This document shows, in pieces, positions 17,032 to 26,327 of a stretch of DNA of 64,000 nucleotides. The position numbers and the translations under genes were made by a program. Each line of letters starts with the position of its first letter. The stretch's first letter is position 1. The stretch covers positions 434,001 through 498,000 of the forward strand of contig NZ_QYUO01000002.1 of the NCBI RefSeq assembly GCF_003591035.1, written 5' to 3'. This DNA comes from Noviherbaspirillum saxi. GTDB taxonomy: Bacteria; Pseudomonadota; Gammaproteobacteria; Burkholderiales; Burkholderiaceae_D. Under the pieces are notes generated by a model. That model saw nothing but the letters and a program-made list of their open reading frames with translations, ran no database searches and had not been told where the DNA came from.

Positions 17032-18660
17032 TCAGACAAATTTGCCGAACTTTTTCTCCACCGCCGCGCGCACCGAGCCGGTGGTAACAAACGAGCGCGC
17101 GACCTCGACGTCATTGTGGAACCAGCGATCTCCATCGAGGCAGGCCGGAATCTGGCGCCGCACTTCATCGTAGGCGGCCTGCGTACCCTGGCCGAGTACG
17201 AAGCCGGGCAGCAGCGATTCGGTCATGGTCAATCCCTGCGCGGCCAGCAGCATTTCGACGCCGACGATGTACTGGGTGTTTTCGATCACGGTCGCAGCCT
17301 TGCGCGCGCACCAGGTCGAGTTGGAGATATGGTCTTCGCTATTGCCCTTGGACGGGATGCTGTCGACGCTGCCCGGCATGCAGAGCGTGCGGTTTTCCAT
17401 CACCAGTGAACTCATCGAGCATTGCACCACCGGATAACCGGTGTTGACGCCGCGGATGCCGGTCATCAGGTTGCGCGGCAAGCCCCACGACAGGGTCGGG
17501 TCGATCAGGCGCGCAATGCGGCGCTCGACGATGCTGCCGAGGTCGGTCACTGCCATCGCGAGCAGGTCCATCGCCTGTGCCAGGTACTGGCCGTGGAAGT
17601 TTCCGCCGGAAATGATTTCGAAGCCGCCGCCGTCTTTTGAAAAGATCAGCGGATTGTCGGTGGCTGAATTGATTTCGCGCGTGACGATGGTGTCGATATA
17701 GTCGAGCGCATCGAATACCGGGCCATAGACTTGCGGCGCACAGCGCAGCGAATACACATCCTGGATGCGCGGCGTATAGGCGATGTCGGTACGGCGCAAT
17801 TCGTCCGGGAACTGGATCGCGCGCGCTTCATGCGTGGTGCGGGTCGAGCCCTTGAGCAGATTGCGGATGATCGCCGCGGTCTTGATCTGGCCTGCGTGCG
17901 GACGCGCGAGATGAATACGCTCGTCGAAGCCCGCCATTTCGGCGCGCATCGCTTCCAATGTCAGGCCGAGCGACAGGCAGGCGTCCGACAGCAGGTTGCG
18001 CGCGTCGTGCGCGGCGAGTACGGCGACCGCCAGCGACACGGTACAGCCGTTGATCAGCGCCGACGCATCCTTGGCCTTCAGCTCGAACTCGACCGGTCCG
18101 ACGCCGGATTCGGTGATTGCTTGCGGTGCGCTCATGCGCTTGCCCTGGTACATCACTTCGGCTTCTTCAAAGCCTGCTATCGCTGCCGCCAGATAAGCGA
18201 GCGGGGCCAAGTCGCCCGATGCGCCGACCGAACCCTTCTGCGGCATGATCGGATGGATGCCAGCGTTGATGAAGGCCAGCAGGCGATCGACCACTTCTAC
18301 GCGCGGCGCCGAATAATTGCTGGCAAACGCATTGGCGCGCAGCAGCATGGTCGCGCGGCTGACTTCCTCGGAAAAGGGCTCGCCCATGCCGGCTGCATGC
18401 GCCTTGATCATCTGGGTCTGGAACAGGCCGATGTGCTCGACCTTGATGCGGGTATCCTTCAGCAGGCCCACGCCGGTGTTGAAGCTGTACATCATCGGCG
18501 CTTCGTCATGCATCCAGGTCGATTCGATGAAGTCGCGGCTCTGCTTCAATGCATCGCGCGAGGACTGCGCGAGTCCGACCTGCACCTGCGTGTTGCGCGC
18601 CACTGCGACAACCTGTTCTGCGGTCAGATTGAAGCCGTCGATAAGAGTAGTTGTAGTCAT
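17032..18660 (-). CDS. Histidine/aromatic amino-acid ammonia-lyase family enzyme
   Basis: A 542-residue MIO-dependent lyase that eliminates ammonia from an aromatic amino acid. The Ala147-Ser148-Gly149 triad inside GSVGASGDLAPL forms the prosthetic group. MYSFNTGVGLL stands where HAL has its active-site Tyr loop, and IKAHAAGMGEP has a His at the substrate-selectivity position, as in HAL-like rather than plant PAL-like members. No hutU, hutI or hutG is nearby; instead it follows an allantoate-amidohydrolase-like gene with a 65-base gap, on the same strand. The substrate could be histidine or another imidazole or aromatic amino acid. Confidence 0.85.
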   Translation of the reverse strand: MTTTTLIDGFNLTAEQVVAVARNTQVQVGLAQSSRDALKQSRDFIESTWMHDEAPMMYSFNTGVGLLKDTRIKVEHIGLFQTQMIKAHAAGMGEPFSEEVSRATMLLRANAFASNYSAPRVEVVDRLLAFINAGIHPIMPQKGSVGASGDLAPLAYLAAAIAGFEEAEVMYQGKRMSAPQAITESGVGPVEFELKAKDASALINGCTVSLAVAVLAAHDARNLLSDACLSLGLTLEAMRAEMAGFDERIHLARPHAGQIKTAAIIRNLLKGSTRTTHEARAIQFPDELRRTDIAYTPRIQDVYSLRCAPQVYGPVFDALDYIDTIVTREINSATDNPLIFSKDGGGFEIISGGNFHGQYLAQAMDLLAMAVTDLGSIVERRIARLIDPTLSWGLPRNLMTGIRGVNTGYPVVQCSMSSLVMENRTLCMPGSVDSIPSKGNSEDHISNSTWCARKAATVIENTQYIVGVEMLLAAQGLTMTESLLPGFVLGQGTQAAYDEVRRQIPACLDGDRWFHNDVEVARSFVTTGSVRAAVEKKFGKFV

Positions 18661-18725
18661 GTTGTGTACCGTCTTGTTCGCTTGCTAGATGGATAAATGA
18701 ATTACGTGAAGCATTGCCTTTTCTG

Positions 18726-19967
18726 TCAGTGCTGGTGCGTAAAGTGTTCGACAAAATCGCCGAACGCTTGCGCCGCGATGTCCGCATCGTCGACCGTCAT
18801 GATTTCATCCGGATGGTGGCTGATGCCGCCGTTGCCGCAACGGACGAACAGCATTGCGACATCGGTGATCGCAGCCAGCGCCATTGCGTCATGTCCGGCG
18901 CCGGAGGGCAGATGACACACCGCCATGTCGGTATTGCCGATCGCGGCGCCCAGTTGCCGCTGCAGCCAGCCGGCGCACGGCACGCTACGCGCCTCATGGG
19001 TTTTGTTGATATCGAGGCTGACGCTGCGGCGCGCGGCGATTTCCTGCATCGCGTTAAGCACATCCGCAACGGCTGCTTCACGCACTTCGTCGGTTTCGGC
19101 GCGGATATCAATCGTGAACACTGCCTTGCCCGGCACCACATTGGCTGCGCCGTTGGGGACGTTGAGTTGCCCCACCGTACCGACGAGGCCGGCGATACCG
19201 GAACAGCGTTTTTCGATATACAGGCCGATTTCCGCCGCGGTCATTGCCGCATCGCGGCGCAGCGTCATCGGTACCGTGCCGGCGTGTCCGGCGAGTCCGG
19301 TCGCCTGGACCTGGAAGCGCGTTGCACCGGAGATCGCGGTCACCACGCCGAGCGGCAGGTTGGCGTCGAGCAGCACCGGACCCTGTTCGATATGAACTTC
19401 GACAAAGGCCAGGACGTTCTCGCGCGGATAGGCGGCGCGCGCCAGCTGCTCCGGATTGAAGCCGGCTGCATGCATGACCTGGCGCATGCTTTTTCCCTGG
19501 TCATCGATCTTGTCCAGCACCGAGGTATCGAAAGTGCCGGCGATCGCGCGGCTGCCCAGCAGCGTAGCTTTGAAGCGCACCCCCTCTTCCTCGGCGAAAC
19601 CGATCACTTCGATCGCGAACGGAAAGCGCTTGCCCTGCCGGTTCCATTCCGCAATGCAGGCAATCGGAAGAAGGATGCCGAGATTGCCGTCGTATTTGCC
19701 GGCATCGCGCACGGTATCGAAATGCGAACCCGTGAGCAGGGCCGGTGCGTCGGCGGTTTGTCCTTCATAGCGGCCGATCACATTGCCGGCGGCGTCGCGG
19801 CGCACGCTCATCCCGGCCTCGCGCATCCACTGGCCCAGCTGCTCGGCGGCCCCGGCGTGCGCGGCGGTTAGATAGGTGCGGGTCAGCATGTCTTGTGCTT
19901 CGCTGTGACCCGCCAGCTCATCGGCCCAGCGCATGATCGTTGCGCCCTTGCTGCCTGCCTGGTTCAT
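18726..19967 (-). CDS. Allantoate amidohydrolase / N-carbamoyl-L-amino acid hydrolase family (M20)
   Basis: A 413-residue dinuclear-metal hydrolase of the AllC/HyuC subfamily. Metal-site motifs are G-S-H-F-D-T-V, K-Y-D-G-N-L-G, F-A-E-E-E-G-V-R-F, VEVHIEQGP and the distal G-N-G-G-I-S-H-H-P. GLAGHAGTVPMTLRRDA carries the dimer-interface His. In this purine cluster the likeliest reaction is allantoate to ureidoglycine or ureidoglycolate, although beta-ureidopropionase-type substrates cannot be excluded. Start ATG 19967 has AAGGAG 5 bases upstream. It is the first gene of a unit with the lyase, and its promoter carries the GntR-type palindrome. Confidence 0.88.
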   Translation of the reverse strand: MNQAGSKGATIMRWADELAGHSEAQDMLTRTYLTAAHAGAAEQLGQWMREAGMSVRRDAAGNVIGRYEGQTADAPALLTGSHFDTVRDAGKYDGNLGILLPIACIAEWNRQGKRFPFAIEVIGFAEEEGVRFKATLLGSRAIAGTFDTSVLDKIDDQGKSMRQVMHAAGFNPEQLARAAYPRENVLAFVEVHIEQGPVLLDANLPLGVVTAISGATRFQVQATGLAGHAGTVPMTLRRDAAMTAAEIGLYIEKRCSGIAGLVGTVGQLNVPNGAANVVPGKAVFTIDIRAETDEVREAAVADVLNAMQEIAARRSVSLDINKTHEARSVPCAGWLQRQLGAAIGNTDMAVCHLPSGAGHDAMALAAITDVAMLFVRCGNGGISHHPDEIMTVDDADIAAQAFGDFVEHFTHQH

Positions 19968-20032
19968 GGAGTCTCCTTCATGCGGTTTCCTTTATCCGTC
20001 CCTGGAACAGGGTATTCCGGTACATGGGAAGT

Positions 20033-20061
20033 ATAATATCGTATTCAAAGATTGTATACAA
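20033..20061 (-). promoter_or_regulatory. Promoter with overlapping GntR-type operator
   Basis: On the minus strand TTGTAT (20061-20056) and TATTAT (20038-20033) are separated by exactly 17 bases and drive the hydrolase gene. The -35 box is half of a perfect palindrome TTGTATACAA (20052-20061), the same TTGTNNACAA form found upstream of the GntR gene at 9005. Confidence 0.65.
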
Positions 20062-20249
20062 AAAGATTTGGCGCAGATGCCGTGCTGCAGCAATCCTGCT
20101 GCTATAGTACCTATTAATCACACTTTGACATGGCATTCGAGCCTGATGCTGGTGGCAGTTGTGCCAATCGGTCATCGAGTGACTTCGACTGTTGCCGTCA
20201 TGTTAAGCTGCGCGTTGCGCGCATTCCCCGACACCCGTTATGCCTAGTT

Positions 20250-20951
20250 ATGCCAAAGCCACTTAAAGAAGAACCCGCTGCAGCGAAAAGCGCCAATGAA
20301 ATCGCGGAAGACATCGCCGCAGCGATCGCCGCGCGCCAGTTGCCGCCGGGGACAAAGTTGCGGGAAGAAGCGCTGTCGCGCCTGTATTCGGTCAGCCGGA
20401 CCAAGATCCGCGCGGCGCTGTTGACGCTGTCCAAGGACAAGCTGATCGATATCATTCCCGATCGCGGCGCCTTCGTCAGCCAGCCGACCGAAACCGAGGC
20501 GCGTGAAATTTTCGCTACGCGCCGCATTCTGGAAGCGGCGCTGGCCCGCGAGTTTGTCGCCAAAGCGCGCCCGGCCGACTACAAGATGCTGGACAAACAC
20601 CTCAAGGCCGAGCGTGCCGCCATTTCCGGACAAGACTCCAAGGTGCGTTCCCAGCTACTGGGCGACTTCCATGTGCTGATGGCGCAGATTGTCGGCAATC
20701 AGGTGCTGGTCGAAATTCTGCAGGAACTGGTGGCGCGCAGTTCGCTGATCACCATGCTGTATCAGTCCGACATGGACGCGGTCTGCTCCTCCGACGAGCA
20801 CCGCGAATTCCTTGAAGCGGCGAAAGCCGGCAAGACCGAACGCGCGGTCAAACTCATCCTCGATCATCTCGACCATGTCGAGTCGGCGCTGCGCTTCGAC
20901 AAGAGCGTCGAAGAATCCCGGCGCGATCTGGTGTCGGTATTGCTGGCGTAA
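20250..20951 (+). CDS. GntR family regulator, FCD subfamily (second copy)
   Basis: A 233-residue regulator with an N-terminal winged helix (residues 15-78: PPGTKLREEALSRLYSVSRTK, PDRGAFVS) and an FCD domain (about 85-215) whose DFHVLMAQIVGNQ and DEHREFLEAAKAG motifs supply ligand or metal residues. It is divergent from the allantoate hydrolase-lyase unit, with the shared palindrome in between, so it probably represses that unit. It resembles the regulator at 9005 across its whole length, which suggests duplication within one regulon. Confidence 0.9.
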   Translation: MPKPLKEEPAAAKSANEIAEDIAAAIAARQLPPGTKLREEALSRLYSVSRTKIRAALLTLSKDKLIDIIPDRGAFVSQPTETEAREIFATRRILEAALAREFVAKARPADYKMLDKHLKAERAAISGQDSKVRSQLLGDFHVLMAQIVGNQVLVEILQELVARSSLITMLYQSDMDAVCSSDEHREFLEAAKAGKTERAVKLILDHLDHVESALRFDKSVEESRRDLVSVLLA

Positions 20952-21301
20952 ACGGCAGCGGGACCGTTCTTCAGAGCGATCCCGCCAATTCAGGTTTGCA
21001 ATCAATCAGTACGACTAACGGGCGTTCGGCCCGATCACACCGATGTCCAGATAGGGCGCGCCGCGCCGGTTCGGATAACCAGCCAGCTTAAAGAAAGTGT
21101 CTTTTTTGGACACAATAATGTTTGGGGGGAATCCGAACTCCATTACCATCGCCGCGCAAGGGATGCTATCCCCATCGATACCATTGCATACCGCCTTTGC
21201 GGTAAAGATCAGCTTACTGTCGGCCAAGCTTGATGTACGCATAATTTGTCATCTCAAAACGTTTCAGTCGAACTAGCCGTTGTCGCATTGATCATATCGA
21301 T
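20952..21301. other. Intergenic region between GntR gene and asmA
   Basis: About 350 bases with only one small candidate gene (minus strand, listed next). A loose GGCAGCGGGA/TCCCGCC hairpin lies just after the GntR stop (20953-20986) without a T-run. The last 60 bases must carry the asmA promoter; I see no consensus boxes. Confidence 0.45.
21015..21242 (-). CDS. Hypothetical 75-residue protein
   Basis: A 75-residue reading frame, MRTSSLADSKLIF and so on, with a mid-section NGIDGDSIPCAA and F-F-K-L-A-G-Y-P-N-R-R-G-A-P-Y-L-D. Its composition is balanced and it does not overlap another gene, which favours coding. There is no strong ribosome site (ATTATG context) and I do not recognise the family. 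It may be a truncated or orphan fragment. Confidence 0.35.
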   Translation of the reverse strand: MRTSSLADSKLIFTAKAVCNGIDGDSIPCAAMVMEFGFPPNIIVSKKDTFFKLAGYPNRRGAPYLDIGVIGPNAR

Positions 21302-23341
21302 ATGAAACGCGCAATGAAACTTGTGCTGGGAACGATCGCCGGCCTTATCGGCCTATTGATCCTGGCGCTGGTCATCCTTTCCACCGCTGACCTGAACCGG
21401 GCCAAGCCCTGGATCAACGAGCGTGTCAGCGCAGCGACGGAACGCTCGTTTGCCATCAACGGCGATCTCTCGCTGAGCTGGACCAGACCGCTGCATCAGC
21501 AGCAGGGATGGAAGCGCTTCGTACCATGGCCGCATTTCCAAGCCAAGGACGTGGTGCTGGGCAATCCCGACTGGGCGGCTACTGGTCCTGAAATGGCCCG
21601 TATCGGACAGGTCGATTTCGGCGTCAATCTGCTGGCGTTACTGCGCAAGACTATCGTGCTCCATTCGCTTTCGATTTCGCAGGCAAAACTTGTACTGGAG
21701 CATGACAAGGGCGACCGCAATAACTGGACTTTTCCAAAGAAGGAAGAAACCGAATCGAAATGGCAGTTCAGGGTGCAGGACCTGATGGTGCGGGAAGGCA
21801 ATGTGCGTTATGTAGACCCCGGCAAGAAAGCCGATCTTACCGTGAGCATCGACACCGAAGAAGATAGCAGCATGAGTTTCAAGGCTGCAGGCAAATTCAA
21901 CAATGAAAAACTCAGCGGCAGCGGCAAGACAGGCAGCTTGCTGTCGCTGCAGGAAAAGAATGTCAAATTTCCGGTGGAGGCGCTGCTCAAGGTGGGAGAA
22001 ACCACGATCATCGCCAATGGTACGCTGACCGAACCGGCGCACCTGAGCGCCTTGGACCTGGATCTCAAAATACTCGGCGCCAGCATGGCCGACCTGTTTC
22101 CGCTGAGCGGTGTCCTGTTGCCCACCACACCAAAGTTTTCCACCGAAGGCCGGGTTGTCGGTAACCTGACGCCAGGGGCAATACATTTACGTTATGAAAA
22201 GTTCAAGGGCAAAGTCGGTTCCAGCGATATCGGCGGCACACTGGAATACCGGCAGCAGAAACCGCGCCCGTTGCTTGTCGGCGACGTGATGTCCAACCAT
22301 CTTGACCTTGGCGATCTGGGTGCCCTGATCGGGACCGGCGACGAGAGCGGTCCGCGAAAGAATGCCTCCGACGTCAAGCAGCCTCCCGACAAGGTATTGC
22401 CGGTATCGCCGTTCAAGACCGAGCGCTGGGACAAGATGGATGTGGATGTCAAATTCACCGGTCGCAAGATCGTCAGGGCCAAGAGCGTACCGCTCGACAA
22501 CCTGCATACCAAGATCGACATGAAGAATGGCGTACTGACGCTGGCACCGCTCAATTTTGGCGTCGCCGGAGGCAGGATTACGACCGACATCAGTATCGAT
22601 GGTCGCAAGGATCCGGCCAACGCCCGCATGAAGGTTACCGCGCGCGGTCTCAAGCTCAAGCAAATGTTTCCCGACGTCGAATCGATGCAAGCCAGTTTCG
22701 GTGAAATCAATGGCAATGCGCAATTGACTGCGGCAGGCAATTCGGTCGCCGCATTGCTCGGATCCTCCAACGGCGAAATCAAATCGCTGATTACACAAGG
22801 CAGCATCAGCAAATTCATCCTGGAAGCGATGGGACTCAATATCGGCAGCGCGGTAGTTGCCAAGCTGTTCGGCGACCGCCAGGTGCAACTCAATTGCATG
22901 GCTGCCGATTTCGGCGTCAAGGATGGCTTGATGCAAACGCGCACCTTCGTCGTCGATACCCAGGATGCGACGATACTCGTCGACGGCCACATCAACTTCG
23001 CGAGCGAAGAGATGAATCTGAAGATATGGCCCGAGAGCAAGGGCATACGCATCATTTCCCTGCGTTCTCCATTGCATGTCGAGGGCACGTTCAAGAAGCC
23101 GGATCTCGGCATCGACAAGGGCGTCGTTGCGCTGAAGGCAGGAGCGGCTATTGCGCTCGGGACCATCGCCGCCCCGGTGGCGGCATTGCTGGCACTGATC
23201 AACCCCGGTCCGGGCCAGGATCCACCGTGCAAGGAATTGCTGGCCGACGCCGGCAAGAAACCGGTCGCGCCGGCCCCGGACAAGTCCGCCGCCAGCACGC
23301 AACAGAAGATGGGTGAAGCGCAAGGCGCAACGAATCGATAA
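21302..23341 (+). CDS. AsmA family envelope protein
   Basis: A 679-residue AsmA/YhjG-like protein anchored in the inner membrane by one N-terminal helix (about residues 7-28), with a long beta-rich periplasmic body. The N-terminal PWINERVSAATERSFAINGDLSLSW and C-terminal LITQGSISKFILEAMGLNIG blocks are characteristic of AsmA_2-type domains. A C-terminal hydrophobic patch (AAIALGTIAAPVAALLALI) precedes a disordered, lysine- and alanine-rich tail. AsmA-like proteins are thought to move phospholipid toward the outer membrane; this member's role is inferred from family only. An alternative start is ATG 21314. Confidence 0.9.
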   Translation: MKRAMKLVLGTIAGLIGLLILALVILSTADLNRAKPWINERVSAATERSFAINGDLSLSWTRPLHQQQGWKRFVPWPHFQAKDVVLGNPDWAATGPEMARIGQVDFGVNLLALLRKTIVLHSLSISQAKLVLEHDKGDRNNWTFPKKEETESKWQFRVQDLMVREGNVRYVDPGKKADLTVSIDTEEDSSMSFKAAGKFNNEKLSGSGKTGSLLSLQEKNVKFPVEALLKVGETTIIANGTLTEPAHLSALDLDLKILGASMADLFPLSGVLLPTTPKFSTEGRVVGNLTPGAIHLRYEKFKGKVGSSDIGGTLEYRQQKPRPLLVGDVMSNHLDLGDLGALIGTGDESGPRKNASDVKQPPDKVLPVSPFKTERWDKMDVDVKFTGRKIVRAKSVPLDNLHTKIDMKNGVLTLAPLNFGVAGGRITTDISIDGRKDPANARMKVTARGLKLKQMFPDVESMQASFGEINGNAQLTAAGNSVAALLGSSNGEIKSLITQGSISKFILEAMGLNIGSAVVAKLFGDRQVQLNCMAADFGVKDGLMQTRTFVVDTQDATILVDGHINFASEEMNLKIWPESKGIRIISLRSPLHVEGTFKKPDLGIDKGVVALKAGAAIALGTIAAPVAALLALINPGPGQDPPCKELLADAGKKPVAPAPDKSAASTQQKMGEAQGATNR

Positions 23342-23464
23342 GCGCGGTCGGTTCCGATATGGCGGGCCGGCAATTCGTCGAACGGGTAAAATTGCGGGCG
23401 TGTCTTCGCCGACACGCCCTGTGGTCGCGCCTTGCGGCCGTTTCCCGTTCATAGAAATGTTGTC

Positions 23465-23914
23465 ATGGCCCGCCTCACGCTAGAGTTCCCCGAACACCAG
23501 TTTTACTATTCCACCCACCTCACCGTCCGCGTCACCGATATCAACGGCGCCAATCATCTGGGCAATGACTCGATGATTTCCATGATTTCCGAAGCGCGCG
23601 CCCGTTTTCTGTACGACTTCGGCATTGAAGAAACACAGGAAGACCGTGTCGGCATCATCGTCACCGATCTCGCGACGACTTACCGCACGGAAGCGCATGC
23701 GCGCGATCAGCTGCTGTTTGAAGTCGGTGTCATGGACTTCAACAAATACGGCGGCGACATCATATTCCGCATCACCCGGCCGCGCGATAATGCGCTGATC
23801 GCGATGGCCAAGTCGGGATTCGTGTTCTTCAATTATCAGGACACCCGTGTCGTGGCGATGCCTGAAGTGTTTCACAACAAGTTTGCTCGCGTGAATTGGG
23901 TGGACCGGGAATAA
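23465..23914 (+). CDS. Hotdog-fold acyl-CoA thioesterase
   Basis: A 149-residue protein of the YbgC/4-hydroxybenzoyl-CoA thioesterase group. TVRVTDINGANHLGNDSMISMISEARARFL is the family's N-terminal signature with the region near the catalytic acid, and DLATTYRTEAHARDQLLFEVGV follows. Substrate is unknown; a medium or aromatic acyl-CoA is likely. The start used is the ATG at 23465, where homologous sequence begins; there is no strong ribosome site, and an earlier in-frame start at 23432 is possible. Confidence 0.85.
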   Translation: MARLTLEFPEHQFYYSTHLTVRVTDINGANHLGNDSMISMISEARARFLYDFGIEETQEDRVGIIVTDLATTYRTEAHARDQLLFEVGVMDFNKYGGDIIFRITRPRDNALIAMAKSGFVFFNYQDTRVVAMPEVFHNKFARVNWVDRE

Positions 23915-24037
23915 ACCGGCGCGGGCAGGCTTGATGCATTGATGCGACTGACTCCTGGCTGAACCAATAGCGGCCGGCAAAGTCGGACCAGAATAACGCG
24001 CGCCGCAGCAGCAGTACGCCGAACTACACCATCCGCG

Positions 24038-25330
24038 ATGAGAAAAACAGAATCCCAGCCTGCCGTCGCTGCTCCAGCCACTGTCGAAACATCCGGTTCC
24101 AGACCCGCAAACGAACGCGGATTGGCCTTGCTGCTGGCCGCGCTCGCGATGCTCGGGCCATTTTCGGTCGATACCTACCTGCCAGCATTTCCGAGCATAC
24201 AGGCGAGCCTGCAGACGACCGCGATTGAAGTGCAGCAAACCCTGACCGCGTACATGTTTTCATTCGCGGTCATGATTCTCTGGCATGGCGCGCTGTCCGA
24301 TGCCTTCGGCCGCCGCAACATCATCCTTGGATCGCTGGCCGTGTTTTGCGTCGCATCGCTCGGCTGCGCGGCCGTGCACAGCATCGAATACCTGTGGGCC
24401 TTCCGCATCCTGCAAGGCGTATCGGCCGGCGCGGGCGTGGTGATCGGGCGCGCCATCATCCGCGACCTGTATTCCGGCGCGCCGGCGGCACGCCTGCTAT
24501 CGCTGGTGACGATGATCTTTTCGGTAGCGCCTGCGATTGCGCCTATCCTGGGCGGCTGGATTGTCAAGATCCGTGACTGGCGCGCGATCTTTCTGTTCCT
24601 GTTTCTCTATACCGTGCTGCTGATCTGGTTTTGCTATAAGCGCCTGCCGGAAACGCTGCCGGTCGACAAGCGTCAGATTTTCAGCCCGCAGGCGCTGTGG
24701 AGCAGCTACCGGCGCGTATTCGGCTCGCCATTGTTTCATCTGAAGGCCGGTACCGTCGCCTTCAATTTTGCGGGGCTGTTCTTGTATGTGGCGGCCGCGC
24801 CGGCGTTCATCACCGAGCATCTCGGGCTCGGCCCTGACCAGTTCGGCTGGCAGTTCGTTCCTACCGTGGCAGGCATCTTCCTCGGCGCGTTTACGGTGAA
24901 CCGGTTGGCCGGCAGCATCACGGTTCCCAGGCAGGTGATACTTGGCTTCTGTTTTCTGATCGGCTCCGGGCTGTTCAATGTCGCGTACCACGCATTCTTT
25001 CCTCCTGCACTGCCATGGTCGGTCGCGCCGCTGTTCTTTTATGCCTTCGGCATGTCGGTCGTTGCGCCCGGCGTTACGTTGCTGGTACTGGATCTGTTTC
25101 CGGACATACGCGGACTGATCGCTTCTTGCCAGTCATTCACGCAGACCATGCTGGCCGCGCTGGTTGCCGGCGTGATCGCGCCCTTTCTTTCGCATTCAGT
25201 GTTGTGGCTCGCTGCCGGGCAACTGGTTGCGGTCGTGATCGCCCTATGCTTGTGGCTGGGCGGCCGTTCCTACCGTCAGGCGCAAATTCAGCGCGAGCTC
25301 AATGCCTGGGAGACAGTGCCGGTCGAATAG
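24038..25330 (+). CDS. Bcr/CflA family multidrug MFS transporter
   Basis: A 430-residue, 12-helix major facilitator of the DHA1 Bcr/CflA drug-efflux family. The first helix has LAMLGPFSVDTYLPAFP, a Bcr hallmark. Motif A appears as GALSDAFGRRNIIL, and motif C-like RILQGVSAGAGVVIGRAIIRDLYSG marks an antiporter; helix 5 has APAIAPILGGWI. The first 28 residues are a hydrophilic extension. It would export bicyclomycin-like compounds, sulfonamides or other small molecules; the substrate is unproven. Confidence 0.92.
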   Translation: MRKTESQPAVAAPATVETSGSRPANERGLALLLAALAMLGPFSVDTYLPAFPSIQASLQTTAIEVQQTLTAYMFSFAVMILWHGALSDAFGRRNIILGSLAVFCVASLGCAAVHSIEYLWAFRILQGVSAGAGVVIGRAIIRDLYSGAPAARLLSLVTMIFSVAPAIAPILGGWIVKIRDWRAIFLFLFLYTVLLIWFCYKRLPETLPVDKRQIFSPQALWSSYRRVFGSPLFHLKAGTVAFNFAGLFLYVAAAPAFITEHLGLGPDQFGWQFVPTVAGIFLGAFTVNRLAGSITVPRQVILGFCFLIGSGLFNVAYHAFFPPALPWSVAPLFFYAFGMSVVAPGVTLLVLDLFPDIRGLIASCQSFTQTMLAALVAGVIAPFLSHSVLWLAAGQLVAVVIALCLWLGGRSYRQAQIQRELNAWETVPVE

Positions 25331-25415
25331 TTCGAAAAAATCCAGGTGATAGTGTTTGAAACTGTCGGGCCGATGGCGACTCTATCTGTAGGTTATCCAT
25401 CACCGGGACAACGCA

Positions 25416-25616
25416 ATGAAAGTACAAGTCATTCACGAAAACGCCAATGGAGAACGTACCGAATTCGGTATCTATGAACTGCCGCATATGCCGCCTGTGG
25501 CGGAGCCGTTTCCTGTCAACAGCCAGACTTTTTATCTGGCCAGGGCGTATTTCGGCCCGGACGAGGATGGCATGTACCAGCTGATCCTGGAAGGTGAACC
25601 GGGACGAATGCAGTAA
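25416..25616 (+). CDS. Small conserved-looking hypothetical protein (66 aa)
   Basis: A 66-residue acidic protein, MKVQVIHENANGERTEFGIYELPHMPPVAEPFPVNS..., that I do not recognise. Codon use matches the neighbours and the gene has its own intergenic space. Its short beta-strand-like pattern suggests a single compact domain. Confidence 0.55.
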   Translation: MKVQVIHENANGERTEFGIYELPHMPPVAEPFPVNSQTFYLARAYFGPDEDGMYQLILEGEPGRMQ

Positions 25617-25655
25617 GGATTCGTAGATGCCGGCATACGCAGCAATGCATGCCTG

Positions 25656-25946
25656 TCAGCGCCGGTCCGCTACCAGATCTTCATATTCCGCATGCCGGTC
25701 GATATAGGATGCGATGAATTCGCATGCCGGCATCACATTCCTGTTCGTCGCTCTCACCTGCTCCAGCGTTTGCCGGGCCAGCGCCGATCCATAGCCCTTG
25801 CCTTCATGTTGCGGCAGGATTTCGGTATGGACGATCGTCACCGTATCGCCGTCCACCATGTATTGCGCAAATCCGACGACATTCCCGTCGGCGATCAGTT
25901 CATAGCGCCGTGCGTCGGCATTGTCGTGCAGTATGGGCTGATTCAT
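25656..25946 (-). CDS. GNAT-type N-acetyltransferase (YjdJ/Gtn10-like)
   Basis: A 96-residue minimal acetyltransferase domain. The acetyl-CoA loop is present as PQHEGKGYGSALARQTLEQVR, preceded by VDGDTVTIVHTEI and followed by PACEFIASYIDRHAEYEDLV, the usual pattern of the small N-acetyltransferase domain family. I chose ATG 25946, where the domain starts, over an in-frame start at 26156 whose extra 70 residues do not resemble a known domain. GGGAAGG lies just upstream. Substrate is unknown. Confidence 0.82.
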   Translation of the reverse strand: MNQPILHDNADARRYELIADGNVVGFAQYMVDGDTVTIVHTEILPQHEGKGYGSALARQTLEQVRATNRNVMPACEFIASYIDRHAEYEDLVADRR

Positions 25947-26327
25947 GGCCTTCCCGAGGTGAGTGCAGTGGATGAGTTCGTTTTGCCGCAGTATTCGTTC
26001 TCTGACCCGCGATGCCGCCTTGCGTTCGGCATTGTATGCCGGCAATTCGCTTAGGTAGTTGCCGATGTTCTGACGCAGGGACGCAATCTGGATCGAACGA
26101 AGCCGATGCATCAATGATGCTTGGCTCGGCAAGTTCGCCAAGTTGATTTTACGCAATAGACAGCGGCCTGCCGCGCCTTATTGTTATCGCACTCGGCATC
26201 TTCCATCAGCGGCACGCTGCAAAGCGTGTCGTCTGCGCACGTGTCAACGACTCGCAGAACAAGCGCACGCCTGCTCGTCTCGTTATCCGGAAATGCATCC
26301 TCATCCATCCATCAGGGAGCCATCAGC
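25947..26327. other. Intergenic region upstream of glgA
   Basis: About 380 bases between divergent GNAT and glgA genes. The minus strand remains open for 70 codons ahead of the GNAT gene, but the translation is not family-like. I see no clear operator or terminator; the glgA promoter must be here. Confidence 0.45.

Noticed and set aside
25947..26156. N-terminal extension of the GNAT gene
   Set aside because: Open frame but no domain; the acetyltransferase fold is complete from 25946.
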